Shown: in pieces, positions 12,836 to 31,659 of the stretch
Numbering within the stretch: the first letter of the stretch is position 1
Layout of the letters: every line of letters begins with the position of its first letter
From: Synchiropus splendidus
Lineage: Eukaryota > Chordata > Actinopteri > Syngnathiformes > Callionymidae
Assembly: GCF_027744825.2 (NCBI RefSeq)
Contig: NC_071334.1
Coordinates: 36,859,937 to 36,923,936, forward strand
DNA: 64,000 nucleotides
Reading direction: 5' to 3'
Program-made: the position numbers and the translations under genes
Notes under the pieces: model-generated
Databases searched by the model: none
The model's input: only the letters and a program-made list of their open reading frames with translations
What the model was told of the DNA's origin: nothing

Positions 12836-14689
12836 AGCCCCTTCCTCGCTCTCTAATTAGCTAAAATATGTTTTTCTGGTTGGCTCTTGTCACACCATGT
12901 ATTACGCAAGAAGTCTGCCCTTCTTATGTGCATCACACTCAGTGTCAGTATTGCTCACTGTGTTGGTCAACATTCTTGTCTTGAGGTGTCCCAGCATGCA
13001 TTGCAGGGCTGAACGGTTGCACCGTCCTTCTGTTTGTATATTTCTTTTTTCCTGTATTGGTGCTGCCTGATCACGTTTAATAATATTTGCAGTGTTTTGT
13101 TGCCATTTGAACGATTTAGTGAATTTGCGCCGTGAATAAGAGCTGTATCTTTCTATGTGAGAGCTGTGAGAGCATTGAACAGTATAGGGTCACAAAAGGG
13201 CCTGATCTGAGGTAACATGTAATGCAAGTGTCGGTGAAGGCTCTTCCAGCTAACAGTCACTGGCATCATTAGTTTGGACTAATGCTCCTATTTCCCAAAC
13301 TAAGCAAGTTGCGCTGAACGTCATTTGATATTCTGAAAATGGGCGCACGCATGGTACAGTTGAGCGTCAAGTGGCAAGCCACTAGATTGAGCCACAAATG
13401 GCCCGCGGGCTGCGAGTTTGTGACCCTTGATTTAGAAGTACTGTTTACCCTCAGATACTTGGACTGCCACAGGAACCAGCGAGGAAAACCGACATGATAC
13501 AGTGAGAATACACTGACTTTCTTTATATTTTAACCAAAACACAATGAGTCTGGTGCAATTGAAGTAAAAAATTTTTATTTTGTCTGTTTTAACTCTGAAG
13601 CACAACTCGTCCATAATCTCATCATAACTGGTTGTGTGGAGCTATCAAAGCCTTTTCCAGAAATTCCTTAATGCAGCCTCAACACCTTCTCTCTTTCCCT
13701 TCACTGATCCTCAGCTTTGAGACAAAAAAAAAAAAAACTTAACCACAGCTTGTCTCTGCCACCACCCCTATTTCCGGCAGTCCTGACATCAGCTTTTGTC
13801 ACGTGATCCACCCGCACAATGCTTTGCACTCATGGATGCAACCTACTTGTGACGCACATGAATCCCGCTGTAACCCTTCAGAGCTCGGTGGACTGGTGTG
13901 AAGAAATTGTGAAATGTGAAAAAAAACAATAATTTATACATATATATGAGACAGAGATTTTATATGTATTATTAAAATAACCTATATGCTGCAGCAATCC
14001 TATGTCTTTGTTCATGCTGGCCTTGTTATCCCTATAAAATGCTTACTAGTGGCCTTTAATTGTACCCAAGTATACTGAAGTATACAATTAAAGGATACAA
14101 CGTCTTGCTGATGGTGTGTCAAATATTTTATTGCGGTGATCCAGATCTCAATTATGCAAGGGATTGTGGTTGTGAGCAATTGGTGGTAAAAAGCAAGCTT
14201 TCGTTGTTATTGTTAGATAATTTTGCTCTGATATTGATTTGTACTCATTTAGGAGGTTTACTTGCTTACTACTCTCATTGAATTACTTAATAATTGGTAG
14301 TTGATCGTAATCCATAGGTGATATGTACAGTATTGTGGTATTAATGAGCAAACATGAAATTTGAGTGCACTCCTCAGAGGTGAGTGCGTACACTTTGGAT
14401 GGTGTTAGGGTCAATGAAAATGAGCATTATGACAGCATGTACAAGCAGTGAAATTTAAGATAAGGTGAATGTGGATAAAAAAGTATATTCCAACCACACT
14501 ACTACTGAGAATAGCGAGTATATATAAATATACTTGAATACTGTATACCTGAAAGCGCACTTTAGTAAACTTAAAATATTCCAATATAATCCAAAGGAGT
14601 ATTAAATTACTATACATTCTGGTGAACTACAAGCTGTAGTATACTAAAGTATAAATATTTAAAGCGCACAACTTTAAATAGCTTTAAAA

Positions 14690-14690
<1 letters not shown>
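12836..14690. other. AT-rich intergenic DNA with a probable hAT-like repeat end
   Basis: Around 13345-13430 is a stretch containing GGCCCGCGGGCTGCGAGTTTG, which resembles the terminal region of common fish hAT-type MITEs; its other end was not located. Short inverted copies of AGTATACT-like sequence occur around 14068-14088 and 14640-14660. Nothing codes for a recognisable protein. Confidence 0.3.

Positions 14691-14692
<2 letters not shown>

Positions 14693-14783
<91 letters not shown>
14693..14783. repeat. (TA)n microsatellite, about 91 bp
   Basis: Pure TA alternation, the longest simple repeat in the window, about 670 bp upstream of the JUND start codon. Confidence 0.97.
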
Positions 14784-14786
<3 letters not shown>

Positions 14787-15119
14787 GTACAGTTATAAAA
14801 TGAACTTGAAGTTTACAACTTCAACAACATTTTGTTAAGGTTAGCAATTCACATGACTCATTCATGGAACATCCAGGACTTGGTAAGACAGTGGTTTTGA
14901 AAATTGTTTTACAGTATTAACATGCAGATCCACTTTATGAGTACTATTATCAATGATCTGTATGTCACTGGAGATTTAACTATAAGAGTTCTACAGTGAT
15001 GTACAGATTCCAAATAATCATCTGAGGCATGTAGTCGAACCAATACATACTATATATGGGCCACCTTCGAATTTTGAAAAGCTAAGGTTAATCATGAATG
15101 TAAACATAGCATTTGGGGT

Positions 15120-15455
15120 CAGTATAAAAGAAAGTCATTACGTTGTAATTCAAGCCGTATCATATAGCTTTGTTCAGACAAATAGACTTTTCTTTCAGTT
15201 TCTGAACAAACACGGAACATGTGACCGCTGTCCAATGGTCGCGCGCCTCGCTGTGACGACACGCAATGTGCTTGCATAGAAGAGCTTGCGGAGGTGAGGG
15301 GGCGCGCGCTCTCCTGCCAGACACTGCGCGTGAGCAGAGGGTCTTCGAGACAGAACCCCTTCAGTCGTCAGATTTATATTGAGAGTTTTTTTTGGGGGGA
15401 GGTTATGGGAAGGAGGGTGTTTTTGTGAACCAACCTCTTTCAGTGTCCAGGAATA
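15120..15455 (+). promoter_or_regulatory. JUND promoter and 5' UTR (putative)
   Basis: A sharp rise in GC begins near 15225. Visible elements are TATAAAAG at 15123-15130, a CCAAT box at 15232-15236 and a TGACGAC AP-1/CRE-like half site at 15254-15260. This fits an immediate-early Jun-family promoter, but the start site is not determined. An in-frame TGA at 15426-15428 closes the JUND frame upstream. Confidence 0.5.
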
Positions 15456-16283
15456 ATGATGAAGAAGGACGTTAGTTTGAGCCCGGCGGACGAGGCGGAC
15501 CTGAAGCCGCATCTGCGGGATGCCGAGAGCCTCCTGAGTTCGCCGGAGTTGGGGCTGCTGAAACTGGCCTCGCCGGAGCTGGAGCGACTCATCATCCAGT
15601 CCAACGGCATGGTCACCACTACACCCTCCGTTTCACAGTTCTTGTACCCGAAAACGGTCACCGACGAACAGGAATTCGCGGAGGGCTTCGTGAAAGCGTT
15701 GGAGGATCTTCACAAGCAAAATCAGCTGAACGGATCTGGGCAGGCTAATGGGAGTCTCGATCTAGGTGCGCATCTCTCCCCGGTCTCACTGCCGCTCGAT
15801 CTACCGGTGTACACCAACCTGAACAGTTACGGTAGCGGACCACTGGGGACCACCGTCAACTACTCCACCGACACCGTCCCTTTTCCACCTCCTCCCCCGC
15901 CGCATCATTTCGGAGAAGCCGCTGCTCAGCCGCCGGAGCTCACGCGGGTTCAGACTCCAAAAGAGGAACCTCAGACGGTGCCGGACGTGCAGAGTTTCGG
16001 GGAGAGCCCGCCGCTGTCACCGGTCGACATGGACTCGCAGGAGCTCATAAAAGCCGAGAGGAAGCGGCTCAGGAACCGGATCGCAGCCTCCAAGTGTCGA
16101 AGGCGCAAACTGGAGCGAATCTCTCGACTGGAGGACAAAGTGAAGACTCTAAAGAACCAGAACACTGACCTGGCCTCCACAGCTGGCCTGCTCCGAGAGC
16201 AAGTGGCCCAGCTGAAACAGAAAGTCCTGACCCATGTGAACAGTGGCTGTGAGCTGTTGCCACATGAGGTCCCAGTTCACTAG
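15456..16283 (+). CDS. jund: JUND: AP-1 bZIP transcription factor, intronless, 275 aa
   Basis: Nuclear transcription factor that dimerises with Jun or Fos proteins and binds TGA(C/G)TCA or CRE sites. The single exon is typical of Jun genes. Residues 28-50 hold the Jun delta/JNK-docking region with [20 protein letters not shown]; the likely JNK sites are Ser29-Pro and Ser39-Pro. [19 protein letters not shown] (73-91) is the conserved activation block and is JunD-like rather than c-Jun-like. The basic region (199-221) contains NRIAASKCR (207-215), and zipper leucines fall at 225, 232, 239, 246 and 253. The frame opens at [10 protein letters not shown], which aligns with the internal start of the short mammalian JunD isoform. 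The usual METPFY-type N-terminal segment is not encoded here, and an in-frame stop lies 30 bases before the ATG. Paralogue assignment within Jun is by sequence recall. Confidence 0.95.
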   Translation: MMKKDVSLSPADEADLKPHLRDAESLLSSPELGLLKLASPELERLIIQSNGMVTTTPSVSQFLYPKTVTDEQEFAEGFVKALEDLHKQNQLNGSGQANGSLDLGAHLSPVSLPLDLPVYTNLNSYGSGPLGTTVNYSTDTVPFPPPPPPHHFGEAAAQPPELTRVQTPKEEPQTVPDVQSFGESPPLSPVDMDSQELIKAERKRLRNRIAASKCRRRKLERISRLEDKVKTLKNQNTDLASTAGLLREQVAQLKQKVLTHVNSGCELLPHEVPVH

Positions 16284-16478
16284 GGAGTCGATCCAGAACC
16301 AGAACCGGTCCAGCATATAAGATGGAACACTAGTCAGTGTGGGTTATCGATCACATCGATGTGGACGCTGAAAATGACCCGCTCATTTGTTTGGAGCCTC
16401 TGACACGGGAAATGATCGAACTGGGCTTAGTCATCGAACTAATAACCGAGCGAGTGGACAGTAATCTATTCAATATAA

Positions 16479-16747
16479 AATAAAATACGCTCATTCTGTT
16501 CTACCCGGTGGAGTGTAGTAATTGATCAATATCTCCATATTCGCGTGTTCATTTTAAATTGATCTGCCTGTGATGTCTTCTGCGAATGTTATTTCTCAAC
16601 AGCTGTTAATAAACAGAATCGCGCTCTATTCATTCTGTGTGTTTAGTTTTATGCGTCTGACCAGGACTGTTCGTCGCTCTGGTCAGACTGCGTCTGTGAA
16701 ATAACGCTGCTCAGTAATGAACACTGTTTTATAGGTTTCACAATAAA
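16479..16747 (+). terminator. JUND 3' UTR polyadenylation signals
   Basis: AATAAA occurs at 16479-16484, 16608-16613 and 16742-16747, between 196 and 464 bases past the stop codon. Alternative 3' ends are plausible. Confidence 0.6.
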
Positions 16748-16749
16748 CG

Positions 16750-17640
16750 TTTTTTTTATTATTGTTTTTGTTTCCCTGTGTTTGTTTCGGCGGCACTGTG
16801 TGAGACTCCTTACCATTGCTTGTTATTTATTATTCATGAAGACACGCCAGTACCGGCTTCTGCCAGAGGTGGCGCGTGCGGCAATAACACCACAGGGACA
16901 GAACTCAACAGATAACCGTTCTCAACGGATAAAGATGTAAAACTCATTAACATGTTGACAGAGAATATAGGATAGAGCCAATACCCGTCACTAGAAAAAC
17001 ACGATCCTCCCTCATTTTTTTTTCAGATAGTCGCGCATGCGCAAATGACGTTTGAATACGGCATGCCAGCAAAGACCAAAATAGTCGAGGTCCCTATTAC
17101 TTATTTCAAATTTCTACGCTTTTACAGCTCCCTTTTTGTTGTTGATATTGTTGCACACAACTTAGTAGGTTTAAACTTGATGAAATTCAGATTTCTTGCG
17201 GATTTAGTATTTGATTAAAAAAATGAATGTATCAATATGACACCACAATAACTTGAACCCTATATTATCTAATTTCCTTTTTAAAACAGTCTGTTTATGA
17301 TCAAGGTGTCATGCTCGTTTTCACCTTTCTTCACAAATGCTGTGCATCTGGACTCCCCAGGAGCCTCCACCAGGATCCTGTTTGAGGACTTGAGGTCTTC
17401 CTTCCACACCAATAATGTCATTCTTCATTGTAAGTTGATCTATACTAATTATTTTCTTTAATGTTAACAAGGATACAATGTTATACAGAGGTGTAAATTT
17501 GTTTTACAGACAAAGCATACTATTTACAGAGGCAGCAGAGAGTTGGGGATTACTTCTTCCTGCGGGGGGAGGCGCAACAGAAAATAATTGAGAAGCACAA
17601 GTACACCAACCGCTGGACCTCCAACCATCAGTCTGTCAAA
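16750..17640. other. Intergenic, no gene seen
   Basis: No recognised coding segment. From about 17300 some sequence may already belong to the LINE fragment that is clear from 17640 on. Confidence 0.4.
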
Positions 17641-18530
17641 CTGCTCAAGTTTTCAGGCAACATCACTCTAATCAGGCTCATATCAGGATGGGATGAGTTC
17701 ACCTATAGGAGGGAAGTGGACCAGCTGGTGTCCTGGAGCTAAACACCCAGAAGACAGCAGAGATGATCATGGATTTCAGGAAAGGCACAGCCACACAACC
17801 CACCCCGAGACCCTCCCAGCCGCATCTCCACAGTAGACTCCATCCACTTCTTGAGCACCACCATCAGCTCTCTCATCAAAACAGCTCAGGAGAAGACGTT
17901 CTTCCTGCGGCAGCTGAGGAACTCTACCGATTAAGATGTTGGTACAATTCTACATAGTCATAATGGAGTCTATCCGCACTTCCTCCATCTCTGTGTGGTA
18001 CGCCAGTGCCAGCACAAGCACATACTGCAGCATACGGTAATATGCATGCTGCTGAGAAGGTGCCACATCTCCAGAACCGTGGAGGTCAGATCACAGCTGA
18101 CCCTTTGTTTGTGTTGTTGTGCCTCTACCCTCAGGCAGGAGGCTATGGTCAATCAGGACCAGAACCTCACGCCCTAAGAACAGTTTCTTCCCCTCCGCCA
18201 TCTGACTCATGAACCCTAACCCTTCTCATTGATCATACGTCTTGCTGTACTATCTATATATCTATAAATCTCATTGACGAGTTGTGGCGATGTGGTGATG
18301 GTGATAGAAGATTTTTCCTAATACCACAACTGTCATGAGAGGAAAAAGCATGACATTTTATTTACAAATCCCCATCATCCTTGATAGCACATTCAACATT
18401 GACTGTTAAGTCCCTCTGATCCCGGCATTCAGACATTAACAATCACTGTTAAAAGTCTGCCGTCTTGATTTTGTGTTTGTGTCATAATTCTGACCTAAAG
18501 TAATAAAATGGGTATACTGAATGAATGAAT
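17640..18530 (+). mobile_element. Jockey/CR1-group LINE, 3' part of ORF2 and tail
   Basis: Translated pieces match the C-terminal part of the reverse transcriptase ORF common in fish genomes: ISGWDEFTYRREVDQLVSW (about 17680-17737), then EMIMDFRKG shifted in frame, FFLRQLRNSTD, and finally RLWSIRTRTSRPKNSFF. Stops and frameshifts separate them. The element ends in an AATAAAATGGG-type tail and a short (TGAA)n run near 18520-18532, as such LINEs do. It is 5' truncated. Confidence 0.75.
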
Positions 18531-18532
18531 GT

Positions 18533-19100
18533 GGTGTGTGTTGTTGTATTTTGTTTGAGTACAATACAAATTCAGTGAACAATTATTTTTATTTTATTTT
18601 TATTTTAAGGAGTCACTGATGTGGGTTTAATAACTATAATACTACAAGGGCTGCTTACCTTCACAATTGGGACCCACAAACAATAATGTGATAATAGAGC
18701 TCAATAAAACACAATGGGTTCTGCTTAAATGTCTGGACGGTGCACAGATAAATATCTTAGAATAATGTCATGTAATCGATAACTGCTTTTACCTAGTCTT
18801 TACTGTAGGTCGATGGTTTGAGAAAACGGCGCACCTTCGGTCAAGTGCTGTTTGTCAATTCTTGTGTGTGTGATCCAATAAATGTCTAAAGTCTAGATGC
18901 TCACTACCAAATGAAGTGTCATTTCACAATTCGTTCCCACCACGTTTGACTGTTAGGGGTGCTTTGGTTGCAGTGCTGCATCAACTTGATGGTTGTCTCC
19001 CTCTGCTGGTTGGTAGAGAAACCGCTGCTTAATACTGGCGTTTCTTAGTACATTCGCATCTACTACTACTCTACTACGCTACTCTAACGTCAACGGTCGT
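18533..19100. other. Intergenic, no gene seen
   Basis: Unique-looking AT-rich sequence with no coding or repeat signal I can name. Confidence 0.4.
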
Positions 19101-19149
19101 CGGTGAGCACATGCGTGATGACCATTATCCTCTGTCAAAATTGATAGCC

Positions 19150-20960
19150 ATTTGTTTTGCGGTCTTGGAGGCAAAAACTCGCGTCTGGGAGGAGTTCGGA
19201 GAGGCCATGGAGGAGGACTGTTGGTCGGCCTCGAAGAAATTCTGGCAAACCGTCCGTCGCCTCAGAAGGGGGAAGCAGTGCCTCACCAGTGCTGTTTACA
19301 GCGCGGGGGGAGACTGCTGACCTCGACTGGTGATGTTGTCGGGCGGTGGAAAGAATACTTCGAGGGTCTCCTCAATCCCGTCGTCACGTCTTCCACTCAG
19401 GAAGCGGGGACTGAGGACTCAGATGGCTCTCTCATCACCCGGGCCGAAGTCACCGAGGTTGTTCGTAAGCTCCTCGGTGGTAGGGCCCCGGGAGTGGATG
19501 AGATCCGTCCGGAGTATCTGAAATCCCTGGATGTTGTAGGGCTGTCGTGGCTGACACGTCTCTGCAACATCGCGTGGCAGTCGAGGACAGTGCCTCTGGA
19601 TTGGCAGACCGGGGTGGTGGTCCCCCTGTTTAAGAAGGGGGACCGGAGGTTGTGTTCCAACGACAGGGGGATCACACTCCTCAGCCTCCCTGGAAAGGTC
19701 TATTCCAGGGTACTAGAGAGGAGAGGAGACTTCGGCCAATAGTCGAACCTCAGATCCAGGAGGAACAGTGTGGTTTTCGTCCCGGTCGTGGAACACTGGA
19801 CCAGCTCTATACCCTCCATCGGGTGCTCGAGGGTTCATGGGAGTTTGCCCAACCAGTCCACATGTGCTTTGTGGATTTGGAGAAGGTGTTCGACCGTGTC
19901 CCTCGCGATGTCCTGTGGGGGGTGCTCCGGGAATATGGGGTACGGGACCCTCTGCTAGGGGCTGTCCGCTCCTTGTATGACCGGAGCAGGAGCATGGTTC
20001 GCATTGCCGGCAGTAAATCAGACCTGTTCCCGGTGCATGTTGGTCTCCGCCAGGGCTGCCCTTTGTCACCGGTTCTGTTCATCACTTTTATGGACAGAAT
20101 TTCTAGGCGTAGGCAGGGGTCGGAGGGGATCCGGTTCGGGAACCATCTCTGCTATTTGCGGACGATGTTGTTCTGCTGGCCTCATCGGACCGGGACCTTC
20201 AGCATGCGCTGGGTTGGTTTGCAGCCGAGTGTGAAGCGGTCGGCATGAGGATCAGCACCTCCAAGTCTGAGGCCATGGTTCTCGACCGAAACACGGTGGT
20301 TTGCTCTCTCCGGGTCGGTGGAGAGTTCTTGCCCCAAGTGGTGGAGTTCAAGTACCTCGGGGTCTTGTTCTCGAGTGAGGGAAAAGGGGAGCGTGAGATT
20401 GATAGACGGGTCAGTGCAGCGGCAGCAGTGATGCGGTCGCTGTATCGGACCGTCGTGGTGAAGAGAGAGCTGAGTCACAAGACGAAGCTCTCGATTTACT
20501 GATCGATCTACGTTCCCACCCTCACCTATGGTCACGAGCTTTGGGTAGTGACCGAAAGGATGAGATCGCGGATACAAGCGGCTGAGATGAGTTTCCTCCG
20601 CAGGGTGGCTGGGCGCACCCTTAGAGATAGGGTGAGGAGTTCAGTCATCCGGGAGGAGCTCGGGGTGGAGCCGCTGCTCCTCCACATCGAGAGGAACCAG
20701 TTGAGGTGGCTCGGGCATCTGATCCGGATGCCCCCTGGACGCCTCCCTGGGGAGGTGTTCCGGGCATGTCCTACCGGGAGGAGACCCCGGGGAAGACCCA
20801 GGACTCGCTGGAGAGATTATGTCTCCGGTCTGGCCTGGGAACGCCTCGGGATCCCCCGGGAGGAGCTGGAGGAGGTTTGTGCGGACCGGGAAGTTTGGGC
20901 TTCCCTGCTCCGAATGCTGCCTCCGCGACCCGACCCCGGATAAGCGGCAGAAGAAGGTGT
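19150..20960 (+). mobile_element. 5'-truncated non-LTR retrotransposon with nearly complete reverse transcriptase
   Basis: The RT domain can be followed for about 1.8 kb: KKFWQTVRRLRRGK, GDVVGRWKEYFEGLLNP, VVPLFKKGDRR with GITLLSLPGKVYSRVLERR, EEQCGFRPGRGTLDQL, HVGLRQGCPLSPVLF and the catalytic LFADDVVLLASSD (about 20154-20192). Then come KSEAMVLDR, VEFKYLGVLFSSEGK, LTYGHELWVVTERMRSRIQ and RWRDYVSGLAWERLG. It ends PPRPDPG at 20940. The frame changes near 19320, 19740 and 20110, and a TGA at 20501-20503 interrupts the sequence just before SIYVPTLTYG. The tail GATAAGCGGCAGAAGA is typical of this abundant fish LINE. Its clade (RTE, L2 or Rex-like) cannot be fixed by eye. GC content is well above its surroundings, so insertion is fairly recent. 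Confidence 0.9.
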
Positions 20961-22379
20961 GAAGGTGTTCGCTGATACTGAGAAATGTATTATTGAGTGA
21001 CACACTAGCAGGGGCTAAAATGAATTCAATACACCATGGCTCTTTCTGTATGTTTTTTAATTGTTTTCTTTTCCTTTTGTGTTTTTTGTCGCCAGCCTGA
21101 GTCAACACAACACACTTAATGTATTCGATTTTTTCAGAGCTATATACAGAGAAAGGCATATGAGGATGGGAATAAACAGTCATTTAACAGAAGCTCACAC
21201 GCATGCGTGCAACTTGCATTTTAGAAAAAAACGAAACATCTCTGCATGGATGGAATGATGACAATGCCAACTATTTATGAAGAGGAGAAAAGAGGGTCTT
21301 CTTTCGAAGCGCTTATTACAGTTCAGAAACATATAACGCATGAGATGTTCTTGTTCAACAGCATGGATACAATCTGCACACTTGAGCCTCTGTCAAATCT
21401 GATGTCACAGGGAAAGGGGCCACATCACATTTTTAGATTGCATCCCTCCATGCCAGAGCTGACTCAACATATCAGGGAGTAATGACGTGAGAGGAACAGA
21501 CCTTGCTCAAATCAATGTCACCAACTATCTTAACCCACCACCAACATATATGGTCGCAGACTAGCGCAAACATCTGGTCTGTCCACTGTGTCAGTTTCAA
21601 TGTACCTGTGTGGACCATTTCAACAAAAAACAAATTGAAAAATTGAAATTGAACATGAACAATCTCATATTCATCGTGCATCCCACCAATGTCCACAAAA
21701 CATACAATTACTCCATAAACACACCATGATCTGAGACGCATTTGCATATATTAGAAATGGAACTGAACTTGGCTTGTGTCATCAGTCACGAGTTTTCCCT
21801 TTGAAGGACCTGATGAAGCATCTTTGTGTGAGACAAAAACAAAGGTGCAAAGAAAATGCATAGACGTATCATCTATATTGCACAGCAGTCAAACGTACAT
21901 TAGAAAGTTTAATTGTACTTATTGAATATGCTTTATTGTAGGGCTGCTCATTAGTACTAAATGTCATTCCCTCTATGTTTCAAGAATGAGGCGCATTAAA
22001 GGGGTGGAGTCTAAAACAAAATCACACAGGTGAAGGTATCAACACTGCAAAATCAATATTTGATATCAGCTGAGGCAGATCCAATGATGATGACCCATTG
22101 ATGTTTGAATCGCTAATATCCACGAGGTGAAGGACAGTAAATCTTAATTATTTCTTGACAAGAACCTGGACTGTAGAGAGTTTAATGACATTGAAGCTAA
22201 ATCTGATGAAACCAAGTCTGTGCACTATATGTAAAAACAAAACAAAAAAACGCTTCACAACATGAAGGGGATTAATTTAACACACAGGGGCCGCGTATGA
22301 ACCACAACAGTAAAACATTAATGTGGAGTAAATGTGAATTAAAACAGGAAAAAAATATAATACATAAATTATGTAAATA
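20961..22379. other. Intergenic, no gene seen
   Basis: Short frames only; no domain or repeat recognised. Confidence 0.4.
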
Positions 22380-22778
22380 TACACTATATTAAAAATTGTA
22401 TTCGCTCACCCGCCTTGACTAACAATATGAACTTGAGTGCCATCCCATTCCTAACCTGTAGGATTCAATATGATGTCGGTCCACCTTTCGCACCTATTAC
22501 AGCTTCAACTCTTCTGGGAAGGTTGAGTAGTATGTTTAAAGGAATTTTTGACCAGTCATCCTAAAGAGCATTGGTGAGGTCACACACTGATGTTGGTCAA
22601 GACAGCCTGGCTCTCAGTCACCGATCTAATTCACCTCAAAGGTGTTCTATCGGGTTCAGGCCAGGACTCAAGTTTATCCACACCAGACTCTGTCATCCAT
22701 GTCTTTGTGGACTTTGCTCTGTGCATTGGTGCAAAGTCATGTTGGAAGAGGAGCAAATACTTTTGGTCATACAGTGTA
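22380..22778. mobile_element. Tc1/mariner-type MITE, about 0.4 kb
   Basis: Starts TACACTATATTAAAA and ends TTTTGGTCATACAGTGTA, which are imperfect inverted repeats flanked by TA. The interior resembles a very common fish non-autonomous Tc1-like repeat I know by pattern (TTCAACTCTTCTGGGAAGGTT and GGTGTTCTATCGGGTT), but the exact family name is uncertain. It carries no transposase. Confidence 0.7.
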
Positions 22779-23245
22779 TATGTGCGTGTGGTGGTAGGAC
22801 CAATTTGGGGAAGAACACCTCACTGTGATGACATTGAAACTTCAAACTAACTACGTCATTATAATTGTAGTTTGGTCTCCAATAAGTTTGGTTCTGGGTC
22901 CGAGTTAGGATTAGCCATGTTTTGGATGGTTAAGATCAGGTTGAGAGGCTGGGGAAAGCATTAGGACAATGAGAGGTCCTGACAAGGACAGCACTACAAG
23001 TAGATCCGTGCGTGAATGACTCAGGAAAAAATAAGTATGTGAGAGTGAAAAGAATGTGATTTGATTCAAAAATGTCTCGCACTGTGGCTTTGCGGAACTG
23101 CTGCAGTTCCTACGTGACCCCTAGGATGTTGTCAAGTCCCAGCTCTGATATAGATTACAAGCTAGTTATTGTTACTAATAATGTGCAGATCAAAAAGGGA
23201 GGTAACAAGGCAGAGGAGATAAAAGGTTTTGGAGACCTAGTCAAA

Positions 23246-29637
<6,392 letters not shown>

Positions 29638-29639
29638 CT

Positions 29640-30828
29640 GTGAGAAATAGACATTGCACCAATGAATGAAGGCTGCAAAAGCACATTTTCCATCCTTCCT
29701 TAATGCTTACATTGATACAAAACAGGAGAATCCATTTAACCATCCACCATAACCAGTAGAAAGTTATGAGCATTTTTGTAACTGAAAATCTTTGTTTGGA
29801 AAAAAAAACATGTTTGGCTTTAAAAGTTATCAGTGAAAAATCAATTCTAAAGTGGACAGGGAACCAGTGCAGAGAACCAGCAGGGGGAATGATAGAGATT
29901 TCTTGTTGATGCCAGTGAGGAGAGAGTTATTAGTAGTCTGGGCAGGAGAATATGAACTCATTCATTAGTTTTTCTAAGCTGGCATGTGAGAGCATGGGGT
30001 TGATTTTAGAGATCATTTTTAGCTGGAGAAAATTGGAGTTACAGGGATTTAATTTTAATGTGAGGAAAGGAATTGAGGAGAAATGAAAGAAATTTGAATT
30101 TCTTTTCCAACGTCTGTTTCCATGTATTTTAAAGGCTCTGTGGCAACAACGCGGTTTTGCTCAGCCATCATGTAGGGGTGCAACAAAGGTTTTCCTCCAT
30201 GATTACTTGGAACTTGAAAATGACCTCTAAGACAAATGTTGACATGTAAGCGCACTTTGCTGAGTTGACACTTGTAACTTGAGTAAATACATTTTTAATA
30301 AGAAGGGAACTTAACTCCTCACGCTGGCAGTAATCAAATGAAATCTCCTGTTGCAGAAGAAGTCCAGGTGGGTTTACGGTTGCACAATAAGGAGGCTTAA
30401 ATACGTAATTACTTTTGAATAATAAACCAGTTCCTGTGGGAATGTTTAGTTGTTAAGTGAAAAAAACAAGATTAAGACATCATGTCATAGTAATACAAAT
30501 GTATTTATAGTAATAATAATTCTAAAAGCATTTCGAAAAGGCCATCTAATCTAATCTAAAATGTATTTTTTTAAATTTGTACATACTGTGATTTAAAATG
30601 TAAATTCTGAAATTAAATTCAAGAAGACGAAGCTCATGTTTGTTATTAAACAATCAAGCATCTAGATGAAAAACAATGATTAAAATGCGTATTGAATTTT
30701 CTTAAATGCTTTTTTTGATTCAAATTAATTATGTCGTTGATTTTCAAAACCATAACAACTAGATTGAGTTATATATTGAGTAATATATTTTGCTGCTTAT
30801 TTTATTGGTTTTACACATTTTATGATTT
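29640..30828. other. Upstream of RAB3A coding start; no element resolved
   Basis: This must contain or border RAB3A intronic and 5' UTR sequence, but no non-coding exon can be pinpointed. At 29845-29960 there is a segment resembling dispersed fish repeats (GGACAGGGAACCAGTGCAGA). Confidence 0.3.
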
Positions 30829-30830
30829 TA

Positions 30831-31546
30831 CAATGGTACCCCGGTTTATCGAATGTCCCGGACTTCGAACAAATCGGAGTTCACAAAAATTTCGAGATTT
30901 TTTGGAATGAAAATCCAGAACGCCTCCGAAAAAAGCTGGAAAAAACCTAACGTGCGCGGACCGATCAGCTGACCCACGACGCGCTTTGTTATTGTGTATA
31001 ATGCAGCCTCTGTATGCAGACGTGTCCCGTTAGCTACATTTACTGACTGTTTTTTCTTCATATTGAGGTGTAAAACCTTTCCTGTCTCCGCACTGGACCG
31101 TGGTAGAGTGTCACAGCGGAGGTGCTCGCTCTCGACACCTCAGAGGCTGGAGCACACACTCCAGGGTTTGATGTACTGTTGTCGGCTGGAGCTCAGACAG
31201 GGATGAGGCGAGTCTGGGACAGAGCGTTACTTGGTTTATGACTTTGTCACAGCCAAACTGCACAGAAGCGCACATTCAGAGCTGGACACGCACCGGGCAC
31301 CTCTTCACTTCTGGAGAGACGTCACTCACTCTGCAACCCCTCCCACATGCAGCGGCCACACACATAGAGGAACAGCGCACCTGCAGCAGACACTCTACAT
31401 TCACTCCTACAAAAACCTATTTTAAGGCTTGGAACGCATTTCTTTTTCCATTAATTGTAATGGGAAAAATTGATTCAGATTTCGAACAAATCACTTCTCG
31501 AATGGCCGTCTGGAACAGATTGTGGTCAAGAACCGAGGTACCACTG
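30831..31546. mobile_element. Tigger-like (Tc1/mariner superfamily) non-autonomous element, 716 bp
   Basis: Left end CAATGGTACCCCGGTTTATC and right end AACCGAGGTACCACTG form imperfect inverted repeats flanked by TA on both sides. Subterminal ACTTCGAACAAATC on the left pairs with GATTTCGAACAAATC-type sequence on the right. The interior has higher GC and only short frames, with no transposase. Confidence 0.75.
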
Positions 31547-31559
31547 TATCTATATTTCT

Positions 31560-31655
31560 GAATGGCAAATAACATTTCTTTAATTGTTAAAAATTATCAT
31601 ATTAAGTGCGACTGGAATAAAGATACTGAATGAATGAATGAATATCTTATGGTTG
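31560..31655 (+). repeat. Possible LINE tail with (TGAA)n
   Basis: Ends AATAAAGATACTGAATGAATGAATGAA, very like the tail of the LINE at 18.5 kb. The Tigger-like element directly upstream may have inserted next to it. Confidence 0.4.
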
Positions 31656-31659
31656 GATG

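Noticed and set aside
16284..23245. PDE4C or IQCN exons expected from human synteny
   Set aside because: No phosphodiesterase HD motif or IQ motif was found between JUND and RAB3A.
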